Positions 8,044 to 14,192 of a stretch of 14,192 nucleotides of DNA are shown piece after piece. How positions within the stretch are numbered: the stretch's first letter is position 1; every line of letters begins with the position of its first letter. Below the pieces are notes generated by a model. That model was not told where the DNA came from, did not search any database, and saw only the letters and a list, made by a program, of their open reading frames with translations. This DNA comes from Acidobacteriota bacterium (GTDB lineage Bacteria > Acidobacteriota > Aminicenantia > UBA2199), in assembly GCA_021817755.1 (NCBI GenBank), contig JAKAGC010000026.1, positions 1-14,192 of the forward strand, given 5' to 3'. Both the position numbers and the translations under genes were made by a program.

Positions 8044-9795
8044 ATGGACCTATTAATAATTTTCACTTTTTTTGCATTTTTTATTATTGGAGAAAATTTA
8101 TTATACATAGGTTCAATAAAAATTTCCGGGAAAGGGGCACTTTATCTTTTAAACAAACTCTCTAACCATCCTTCTATTTCTTTTTTCCCCGGAATAGCAT
8201 TACGTTTGATTATTTTATCCGATTTAATGGTAGAACGTGTCGTAGTTTCTTTTGTTGATTCAATGCATCTAAACTCAATCCAGGGGACACGCATTTTAAT
8301 TACCTCGAGCATAGGTAGTATATTGACGGGATGTTTTATGCTTCTCCCCATCGGAAAGCTCTCACTCGTTCTTATTGCATTAGGTGCCGCCTCACTTTTT
8401 TTCACCGGATCAAAAAACCGGGAAAATTATAGTAAAATCCTGTTGGGATTAGGTATTTTATTTTACACATTCCATGTCATGTTGAATAAAAACGAGATTG
8501 CTATGATTTTCAATTCTCTTCACGGAAGTAATAATTGGATTAACTTATTTGCGTTACGCTTCTCACCAGTTATACCGGATTCATTTAGCACTGTAATTCT
8601 TACTTTTATTGGAGGTTTTATTCTCTCAATAATAATAAAAGAGTATTGGGTAATAATGGGAATAACCATACTATTACTTTCACTTTCACTTAATGGCCCT
8701 GCCGCTGGATTCGCTCTCCTCTCTGGTCACTTTGCCGGAAAAGCCAGCTTTCTTCACCGCAGTACCCTAAAAATGAATGCACATACACAAAAAGTTTCCT
8801 TTGATTTTGCACTTATAAATATAGTAGGTGGTTTATTAATCCTTCCATTTTTACCCAATTATCTTCATTTCATTGAACTAATCCTCAATAATGCAATTTC
8901 ACCCGGTAAAACTATTAACGTTATCACTTCCGGAACATCCTGGACCTTTGTTTATCCACCGGGAATATTAACCACCATCTTTGCTTTTTCGATTTTTTTT
9001 ATTTTATGGAACTGTATCGCTTTCTATTTATTTCCATATCTATCCTCATTTTTCTCCCAAAAAATTAAAACCAAATCCATCGATTCTGTACCGAACCAAT
9101 ATCCTTTTAATAACTTACAGGATTACGAATTTTCTAAAAGTGATTATTGGACTTTGCCAATTCCAGAGATCGCTTTTATTAAAATAGAAAAAAAAATGAC
9201 ATTAATGGCTCAAGAAACTGTTAAAAGTGCTTTAATAGTCCAGGATATTATTACTTCAGGGAATAGCCAAAAAAAATTATGCAATGATGTATTAAAAAAC
9301 GAAAAAATAATTAATGCATTTCAATTTAATATAAGTAGTATTCTTATAAAGCTCTCATCCCGTAATTCATCGGAACAGTATACCGAACAAATTGCACGAT
9401 ACATGGCAATTGTATATTATATTGAACGCTATGCGGGTTATATTGCATCAATAGCTACAATGTATGATGAATTTGAACAAGGAAATCCCATAATATCAGA
9501 AAATGGACAAAAAAGTTTAGTAGTCATTTTCAACGAAGCTTCAAACTTTTTTAATATATCTTTTGGTGCCCTACAAGAACATCTAACCTCAGACCGTTCA
9601 ATAGAAGAATCAAGAGAAATCGATCGAAGAGTAAAAATCTTAATTCAGGAAGCACGAATTCAAAATCACTTAAGACTTCGTGAGAAAATATGCAATACAG
9701 AGGAAGCACTCTTTTTTGTCGATTTAATGCACCATATTGACGGAATGAGGTCTCAGGCCTATAATATTGCCATGATTACCTTTTCACCTTTATGA
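8044..9795 (+). CDS. Divergent Na+/phosphate-cotransporter-like membrane protein with PhoU-like C-terminal domain
   Basis: This 583-residue protein has about 340 residues of hydrophobic helices followed by a soluble helical tail of about 200 (from LMAQETVKSALIVQDI). The plan matches the bacterial NptA/YjbB type of Na+/Pi cotransporter (PF02690, two inverted repeats) fused to a PhoU-like domain. In repeat 1, residues about 16-96 align by pattern with the GMxLMSxGLK... start and end in SIGSILTG where GANIGTTVTA is usual. In repeat 2 (about 185-270), LSGHFAGKASF followed by FDFALINIVGGLLILPF stands for GANIGTT plus the conserved FN-hydrophobic helix. Both QSSSAT motifs, which line the substrate site, are absent: ILSDLMVE and IIKEYWVI sit in their places. 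So the fold seems kept but phosphate transport is doubtful. Family assignment is by pattern, not alignment. It stands alone behind its own promoter, with a hairpin after it. Confidence 0.7.
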   Translation: MDLLIIFTFFAFFIIGENLLYIGSIKISGKGALYLLNKLSNHPSISFFPGIALRLIILSDLMVERVVVSFVDSMHLNSIQGTRILITSSIGSILTGCFMLLPIGKLSLVLIALGAASLFFTGSKNRENYSKILLGLGILFYTFHVMLNKNEIAMIFNSLHGSNNWINLFALRFSPVIPDSFSTVILTFIGGFILSIIIKEYWVIMGITILLLSLSLNGPAAGFALLSGHFAGKASFLHRSTLKMNAHTQKVSFDFALINIVGGLLILPFLPNYLHFIELILNNAISPGKTINVITSGTSWTFVYPPGILTTIFAFSIFFILWNCIAFYLFPYLSSFFSQKIKTKSIDSVPNQYPFNNLQDYEFSKSDYWTLPIPEIAFIKIEKKMTLMAQETVKSALIVQDIITSGNSQKKLCNDVLKNEKIINAFQFNISSILIKLSSRNSSEQYTEQIARYMAIVYYIERYAGYIASIATMYDEFEQGNPIISENGQKSLVVIFNEASNFFNISFGALQEHLTSDRSIEESREIDRRVKILIQEARIQNHLRLREKICNTEEALFFVDLMHHIDGMRSQAYNIAMITFSPL

Positions 9796-9827
9796 AATTA
9801 AAAATTGTTCAATCTGCAATTATCTTT

Positions 9828-9856
9828 AAAAAGTGGAAACCGGTTTTACGCTTTTT
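9828..9856 (+). terminator. Candidate intrinsic terminator after the cotransporter-like gene
   Basis: The RNA can fold AAAAAGUGGAAA against UUUUACGCUUUUU with a CCGG loop and one bulged A, giving a stem of about 12 pairs ending in an A-tract and U-tract. It lies 33 bases after the stop and just before the nitroreductase ribosome binding site. The U-tract is only five long and is part of the stem, so it may terminate weakly or attenuate the next gene. Confidence 0.45.
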
Positions 9857-9861
9857 CCCAT

Positions 9862-9867
9862 AGGAGG
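9862..9867 (+). promoter_or_regulatory. Consensus ribosome binding site of the nitroreductase gene
   Basis: A perfect AGGAGG five bases before the ATG at 9873; it fixes the start and is among the strongest sites in the window. Confidence 0.75.
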
Positions 9868-9872
9868 TACTA

Positions 9873-10718
9873 ATGAATTCTAAGAAAACAGTAAAAGAGC
9901 TTGTGCAAATGCGTTACTCATGCCGGACATATACTGACACTCCAATTGAACCGGCAATCAAGGAAAAATTGATCCATGAAGCCGCTTATCCCATAAAAGG
10001 CTTATTGGGAGAATATATCCGTATAAATCTTGTTGAATCAACGGATGAGGATTTGTCGACCGGAGATGCTCTTGAATATGGCTTTATCAAAAACGCTCGA
10101 AATTTCATTGTAGGCATAGTCCAAAATTCAAATCGCTCATATGAGAGCTATGGTTATGTCATTGAAGATCTGGTGTTAAAAGCCACTGCTTTGGGTCTGG
10201 GTACCTGTTGGGTTGGATACTTCAATCCGTCATTCTTTAGTAGTATCGGATTAAAAGAGAACGAAATTTCTCCTGCTATTGTAGTAACCGGCCACCCGGC
10301 AACGAAACGATCTTTTACAGATAAATTTATTCATTTTGCAGCAAGAGCATCTTCTCGAAAAAAATGGAATCGGCTTTTTTTTGATGGAGATTTAAACACA
10401 CCTTTATCTCCGGAAATTGCCGGAGAATATACTGAACCCCTGGAAATGTTACGTATGGCTCCTTCCTCCGGAAATTCCCAACCGTGGATCGTATTAAAAG
10501 AAAAAGAAAAGCCTGTTTTCCATTTTTTTATGCGAGTTGTGAATAAAAATTATCATAAACGGCACCTCCAAAATATCGATATGGGAATTGGAATGTGCCA
10601 TTTCTTCTTAAACGCAAGAGAAAATAAACTGGATGGTGAATGGACCATCAATAATCCACCGGAAATATCTCTACCCGAAAATCTTTATTATACAGCAAGT
10701 TGGAACGGGAAACCGTAA
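9873..10718 (+). CDS. Nitroreductase family protein (TM1586-type FMN oxidoreductase)
   Basis: This 281-residue protein opens with the nitroreductase signature KELVQMRYSCRTYTDTPI, whose R14-x-S16-x-R18 pattern holds the FMN phosphate in the family. GLGTCWVGYF (108-117) matches the usual Gly-Leu-Gly-x-x-W flavin segment. A second part has LRMAPSSGNSQPWIVLKE (193-210), the loop normally found near the N-terminus of nitroreductases, and NIDMGIGMCHFFLNA (234-248), a helix of the same fold. This order, with the APS-NSQPW loop in the second half, fits the putative TM nitroreductase family (PF14512), in which one chain carries two half-folds. The likely activity is NAD(P)H-dependent reduction of a nitro, quinone or similar acceptor using FMN; the natural substrate is unknown. 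It may share a transcript with the gene before it if the hairpin is leaky. Its stop is three bases from the stop of the convergent RNase D gene. Confidence 0.87.
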   Translation: MNSKKTVKELVQMRYSCRTYTDTPIEPAIKEKLIHEAAYPIKGLLGEYIRINLVESTDEDLSTGDALEYGFIKNARNFIVGIVQNSNRSYESYGYVIEDLVLKATALGLGTCWVGYFNPSFFSSIGLKENEISPAIVVTGHPATKRSFTDKFIHFAARASSRKKWNRLFFDGDLNTPLSPEIAGEYTEPLEMLRMAPSSGNSQPWIVLKEKEKPVFHFFMRVVNKNYHKRHLQNIDMGIGMCHFFLNARENKLDGEWTINNPPEISLPENLYYTASWNGKP

Positions 10719-10721
10719 TAA

Positions 10722-12080
10722 TCAGGAATCGATAACCACTGATTGAATGGAATTAGTTTCTTTGTAAGGATCCTTTTTTTCTTTTTTCCCAAAGAACCAA
10801 TAACGAAAATGAGAACTAAAAATTCGAACTGCTCTGCTTCCAAAACCATTCTTTTTTCCACCTGGTGGTTCTTCCCATTCTTTCATTTTTAAGATGCATA
10901 AATCTTTTTGAAAAGAAATATCTATGGGTTTTCGCTGCTTAATCCAATATATTAAATCCTCTCCCAGGAGTTCTCGCCGCCATCCCTTATCCAGGTTAAC
11001 GGGATAGTAATCTTTCTCGATTTTCATTTTCGACATCTCTTTCCTGGAAATTACCATATATGGTGAAATACCCTGCTCAGCAGCTTTCATTTTTATTACT
11101 TGATATAACATGTCCATAGCAAATGATAGGTATGGATCACAACTCTCATCACGAGGAATACGGTTAATAATGTCAAGTTCAATCGGAGTTATTTCTTCGT
11201 GAAAAAGTTTATCCATTACCGGCCAATATTGATGGACAACACCAGCAGGGAGTGTACGATCTTTCAATAAGGCAGGCTTACCTGCTGATACATTTTTTAC
11301 GATAGATTTAATAAATTGACTTTTAAGCACAAAGTTTAATGGGCAGTTTCTTTTTCTGGCCTCGATTTGTCGCCATTGATGGAGACGGATTAAAAATACT
11401 TTTTGTTGGCGAGTTAACCGTCGCATCACATCCCCATTAAATAGATCGACAATATCGATGGAATCAGAATTAAAATAATCTCCAGTTTCCCACCTGGAGT
11501 TTTCTTCTTGTGCCCATTCCAATTTCCCTTTCGTTTTCAACTTTCGCTTCAATACTTTCATTAAGGGATACAAATGAACGACATCACCTACAGCGTAATT
11601 TAACTGCTCAGAAGTTAATGGACGCTTTTCCCAATCGGATTTTAATTCTCCTTTATCTATCCGAATATGGAGTTCACGTTCTACTATAAACTGGAGTCCC
11701 AACGGAAAATCACGATTTAAAAAGCCATAGGCCAATTGCGTATCGAATATATTCTTTGGTTTCGCATGATAGCCTCCCGCCAGGATATGGTAATCGTTCT
11801 CTCCTGCATGTGTGATCTTCAGTATTCGGGGGTTATCTACCATAGAAATGAAACGATCCAATCTTCTTAATTTTAATGCGTCCAATACGTAATTTCCACG
11901 GGAAGTAGCTACAGAAATCAAGCACAATTTATTATTATAATATTTTTCCGGGATGAATTCCGTATCGAATGCCATCCAGTTTACATTCCTATTGGCTCGA
12001 TAGAACCGCTCCAAATCTTCTCCGCTTTCAATAAGCGTATAGGCAGGTTTGTTCTGTTTTTCAGGATTGATAGTTGCCAT
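10722..12080 (-). CDS. rnd: Ribonuclease D
   Basis: This 452-residue 3'-to-5' exoribonuclease acts in tRNA 3'-end trimming. The DEDDy exonuclease domain (about 15-185) shows all catalytic residues: D39 and E41 (FDTEF), D96 (HAGENDYH) and the Y162-x3-D166 pair (YAVGDVVHLYPL). An HRDC domain follows (about 215-300, RRLTRQQKVFLIRLHQWRQIEARKRN), then a second HRDC-like segment with ISRKEM and GWRRELLGE, the latter typical of the RNase D C-terminus. At 452 residues it is longer than the E. coli enzyme (about 375); the last 60 residues are basic and variable. The start has only a weak ribosome binding site (TAATAGG, within a 14-base repeat). It is downstream of the guanine deaminase gene, separated by 132 bases and a weak terminator, so it is perhaps transcribed separately. 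I found no convincing promoter. Confidence 0.93.
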   Translation of the reverse strand: MATINPEKQNKPAYTLIESGEDLERFYRANRNVNWMAFDTEFIPEKYYNNKLCLISVATSRGNYVLDALKLRRLDRFISMVDNPRILKITHAGENDYHILAGGYHAKPKNIFDTQLAYGFLNRDFPLGLQFIVERELHIRIDKGELKSDWEKRPLTSEQLNYAVGDVVHLYPLMKVLKRKLKTKGKLEWAQEENSRWETGDYFNSDSIDIVDLFNGDVMRRLTRQQKVFLIRLHQWRQIEARKRNCPLNFVLKSQFIKSIVKNVSAGKPALLKDRTLPAGVVHQYWPVMDKLFHEEITPIELDIINRIPRDESCDPYLSFAMDMLYQVIKMKAAEQGISPYMVISRKEMSKMKIEKDYYPVNLDKGWRRELLGEDLIYWIKQRKPIDISFQKDLCILKMKEWEEPPGGKKNGFGSRAVRIFSSHFRYWFFGKKEKKDPYKETNSIQSVVIDS

Positions 12081-12088
12081 TCTAAAAA

Positions 12089-12102
12089 TAACCTATTAGA
12101 AT
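12089..12102. repeat. 14-base repeat TAACCTATTAGAAT, copy 2
   Basis: Identical to 7885-7898. Here it ends eight bases before the RNase D ATG on the minus strand, where its AATAGG could also serve as a poor ribosome binding site. Confidence 0.45.
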
Positions 12103-12181
12103 TTTAAACATAATCTTAACATATTTTTTACTTTGTTTTAAGCCCTATCGAAAATTTTATTAATCTCAAATGATGACTTGT

Positions 12182-12206
12182 AAAAAAAATAGCTTGCAAA
12201 AAGGCT
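12182..12206 (-). terminator. Weak intrinsic terminator after guanine deaminase
   Basis: On the minus strand AGC(C)TT pairs with AAGCT around a five-base loop, with one bulged C, and is followed by A and eight U. It lies seven bases after the guaD stop. The stem is short, so termination may be partial. Confidence 0.4.
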
Positions 12207-12212
12207 GTATAA

Positions 12213-13550
12213 CTATATGGACCGCTTTTGACTGTAACTAAGATTACCTGAGATAAAAACAGATTCTATTACACGGTCATCCCCCATGCACATCAAAGAA
12301 AAAAGACGATCAATTATGCCATCAATACCATCAAATATTCCATTTCGGTTATTTGAATTATTTCTAAAGTTTAATAAAGGCGTTGCACATGGATTTAAAA
12401 CAACAAAATCTGCTTCTTTTCCTTTTTCAAAATTTCCCAATTGGTTGTCCAGGGAGATACTTTTTGCCCCCCCAAGCGTTAACAGGTAAAATCCCTTAGC
12501 AGATGATAATTTTTGGTCCTGAAGAGCAGCGACTTTATATGCTTCATTTAATGTACCAAACATGGATAATCCTGTTCCTGCTCCTACATCTGTGCCAATT
12601 CCTACTTTCACCGGATGTTTACTATCGAGTACTTTTCCAAGATTAAATAATCCACTACCAAGAAAAAGATTCGATGTAGGACAAAAAGCAATGGAAGAAT
12701 GTGCATTGGAAAGCCGTTTTAGTTCTGAGTCCGAAAGATGAATTCCATGTGCAAAGACTGATCTATTTGTTACCAGTTCTGATTTTTCATATACTTCCAG
12801 GTAATCGGCGCAATCCGGGAATAATTGATTGGTTAAACGTATTTCATCCTTTGTTTCCGCCAGATGAGTATGCAAATAAACTCCTGGGAATTCTTTTAAT
12901 AATCTTCCCGCGTAATCTAATTGTTCACGAGAACAAGTTATTCCAAAGCGAGGAGTTACTGCATAAAGAAGTCGGCCTTTTCCATGCCATTTTTCTATTA
13001 AGCTCTTACTCTCTTCATAAGACATTGAAGGAGTATCCAGCAACTCTTTGGGAGCATTCCGACTCATCATCACCTTCCCGGCAATCATCCTCATATTTCG
13101 TTTGTATGCTTCTTCAAAAAAAACTTCCACAGACTGAGGATGAACTGATGCAAATACCAACGCAGTTGTGGTTCCATTTTGGATTAACTCCTCGAGAAAG
13201 AAAATAGCAGCACGTCGTGAATACTCAATATCTTTGAATTTTGCTTCTTCGTTGTAGACATAGGTTTCCAACCATTCCAAAAGGTGTTTTCCATATGATC
13301 CAATAATGCCAATCTGAGAATAATGTACGTGAGTATCTATAAATCCCGGCATGACATAGTAGCCACTATAATCAATTGTTTCTAAATGTGGATAATGTTT
13401 AATAAGTTGATTATAATTTCCTCTATTCAGGATTTTTCCTTCTTCAATCACCAGTAATCCATCTTGTTCTACACGGATACTATTTTCATCGCCTAATACA
13501 AAAGGGTCGCCAGTAAAATCGATTAATGTACCTCGGACACCGCTTATCAT
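12213..13550 (-). CDS. guaD: Guanine deaminase
   Basis: This 445-residue amidohydrolase converts guanine to xanthine and ammonia in purine salvage. Metal ligands are readable as H74 and H76 (FIDTHVHYSQ), H229 (LHTHLAET), H268 (FAHGIHLS) and D321 (GIGTDVGAG), with E232 in the proton-transfer position. HYSQIGIIGSYGKHLLEWL after the first motif, and CPTSNLFLGSG (290-300), separate guanine deaminases from chlorohydrolases and cytosine deaminases. About 445 residues is the normal length. AAGGAG at 13557-13562 lies six bases before the ATG and settles the start. No xanthine dehydrogenase, permease or other purine gene is in the window, so it works with genes located elsewhere. It has its own promoter, divergent from the glycosyltransferase gene. 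Confidence 0.95.
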   Translation of the reverse strand: MISGVRGTLIDFTGDPFVLGDENSIRVEQDGLLVIEEGKILNRGNYNQLIKHYPHLETIDYSGYYVMPGFIDTHVHYSQIGIIGSYGKHLLEWLETYVYNEEAKFKDIEYSRRAAIFFLEELIQNGTTTALVFASVHPQSVEVFFEEAYKRNMRMIAGKVMMSRNAPKELLDTPSMSYEESKSLIEKWHGKGRLLYAVTPRFGITCSREQLDYAGRLLKEFPGVYLHTHLAETKDEIRLTNQLFPDCADYLEVYEKSELVTNRSVFAHGIHLSDSELKRLSNAHSSIAFCPTSNLFLGSGLFNLGKVLDSKHPVKVGIGTDVGAGTGLSMFGTLNEAYKVAALQDQKLSSAKGFYLLTLGGAKSISLDNQLGNFEKGKEADFVVLNPCATPLLNFRNNSNNRNGIFDGIDGIIDRLFSLMCMGDDRVIESVFISGNLSYSQKRSI

Positions 13551-13568
13551 ATTTAACTCCTTATCTAT

Positions 13569-13597
13569 ATTTTAAAGGATTTGGCATAAAATTTCAA
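13569..13597 (-). promoter_or_regulatory. Candidate sigma-70 promoter of guaD
   Basis: On the minus strand TTGAAA (13592-13597), 17 bases, TAAAAT (13569-13574). The start point would be near 13562, at the AAGGAG site, giving a leader of about 12 bases. Confidence 0.65.
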
Positions 13598-13601
13598 CCG
13601 C

Positions 13602-13630
13602 TTGCCAGTTCGTTGGATTCAGTGTAAAAT
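13602..13630 (+). promoter_or_regulatory. Candidate sigma-70 promoter of mtgA, probably giving a leaderless mRNA
   Basis: TTGCCA (13602-13607), 17 bases, TAAAAT (13625-13630). Six bases later comes the ATG at 13637, about where transcription should start, and no Shine-Dalgarno sequence is present. The -35 box lies four bases from that of the divergent guaD promoter, so the two polymerases would compete for the site. Confidence 0.6.
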
Positions 13631-13636
13631 AGTATT

Positions 13637-14192
13637 ATGGAAGAAAAAAAGAAACCAACACGAAAAAGAAAATGGCTATGGATTTTTTTGACTATCGTAT
13701 TTGCCATATTGGCTTACGCAGCTTATTTCTATTTAACACTACCTGATGTTTCATATCTGGAAAAAGAAAATCCCAAAACAACCGCTATTATTGAACAGCG
13801 AAAATCTGAAGCAAAAACAGAAGGAAAGAAATTAAAAATCCGCCAACAATGGGTAGGATATGGAGCTATTCCACAATTACTTAAAAACGCTGTTTTAATT
13901 TCCGAGGATGCTGCATTTTATGAGCATGAGGGAATTGATTATTTCGAATTAAAAGAGTCCATCAAACGTAATTTTAAGGAAGGGAAAACTGCAAGAGGAG
14001 GCAGTACAATTACGCAACAATTGGCAAAAAATTTATTCCTTTCAACAAGTAAATCTTATATAAGAAAATTGAAAGAGTTTTTTATTGCCAAACGGTTGGA
14101 AAAACATCTTTCTAAAGACCGTATTTTACATTTATATTTAAATATAATAGAGTTCGGAAAGGGAATTTTTGGTGTTGGTGCTGCATCGCAGT
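13637..14192 (+). CDS. mtgA: Monofunctional peptidoglycan glycosyltransferase MtgA (5' part, runs off the window)
   Basis: The first 185 codons are present and the frame is open to the window edge. A basic N-terminus (KKKPTRKRK) and one membrane helix (about 13-35) anchor the protein in the inner membrane with the enzyme outside. The GT51 glycosyltransferase domain then shows RQQWV (69-73), catalytic E90 in SEDAAFYEHEGID, GGSTITQQLAKNLFLS (121-136), the second acidic residue E147 in RKLKEFFIAKRLE, and YLNIIEFGKGIFGVGAAS. It would polymerise lipid II into glycan strands. The short gap between membrane helix and domain, and the RQQWV motif, resemble MtgA rather than a bifunctional class A penicillin-binding protein. 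A transpeptidase domain beyond the window cannot be ruled out. The ATG is the only Met in the visible part. Confidence 0.88.
   Translation, partial: MEEKKKPTRKRKWLWIFLTIVFAILAYAAYFYLTLPDVSYLEKENPKTTAIIEQRKSEAKTEGKKLKIRQQWVGYGAIPQLLKNAVLISEDAAFYEHEGIDYFELKESIKRNFKEGKTARGGSTITQQLAKNLFLSTSKSYIRKLKEFFIAKRLEKHLSKDRILHLYLNIIEFGKGIFGVGAASQ

Noticed and set aside
12701..13207. A 168-codon plus-strand open frame
   Set aside because: It lies wholly antisense to the well-conserved guaD gene and has no recognisable protein features.
1..14192. A novel defence, toxin-antitoxin, CRISPR or biosynthetic system
   Set aside because: Every sizeable gene maps to a known housekeeping or metabolic family, and no cluster of unknown co-oriented genes, repeat array or mobile-element signature is present.

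Overview
This window is ordinary bacterial chromosome: AT-rich, tightly packed, with no tRNA, rRNA, CRISPR array, insertion sequence or phage module that I can see. The gene set (DnaG, RpoD, a Xer recombinase, RNase D, a membrane-anchored peptidoglycan glycosyltransferase) points to a free-standing bacterial genome. The MtgA-type glycosyltransferase favours a Gram-negative-type envelope. I could not fix the phylum; a deep-branching, low-GC Gram-negative lineage, possibly spirochaete-like, is only a guess. Readable promoters look like the usual housekeeping type (TTGnnn, 17 nt, TAnAAT or TACTAT), and the inferred mRNA leaders are very short.

Layout. (1) 89-4019, plus strand: a small exported protein, then a short-chain dehydrogenase and an aldehyde dehydrogenase coupled by an ATGA overlap, then xerD 24 nt further on. 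(2) 4035-7726, minus strand: dnaG followed by rpoD, with the rpoD start overlapping the dnaG stop. The rpoD frame is interrupted by a single in-frame TAA in region 2.3, where a glutamate codon is expected; the rest of the gene on both sides is intact and in the same frame. (3) 7727-8043: a 317-nt divergent intergenic region with the dnaG promoter, a promoter for the next gene, and two short direct repeats. (4) 8044-10718, plus strand: a Na+/phosphate-cotransporter-like membrane protein with a PhoU-like tail, in which both signature QSSS motifs have been lost, then a hairpin and an FMN nitroreductase. (5) 10722-13550, minus strand: RNase D and guanine deaminase. (6) 13637-end, plus strand: the first 185 codons of a monofunctional glycosyltransferase, divergent from guanine deaminase, with back-to-back promoters.

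How the genes work together. dnaG-rpoD is the classical macromolecular-synthesis pair (replication priming plus housekeeping transcription). The SDR-ALDH pair probably runs two successive oxidations, alcohol to aldehyde to acid. The other genes look like independent housekeeping or accessory functions: chromosome dimer resolution, RNA processing, purine salvage and cell-wall synthesis. I see no multi-gene novel defence or mobile system. The points most worth a second look are the in-frame stop in rpoD and the cotransporter homologue without its substrate motifs.
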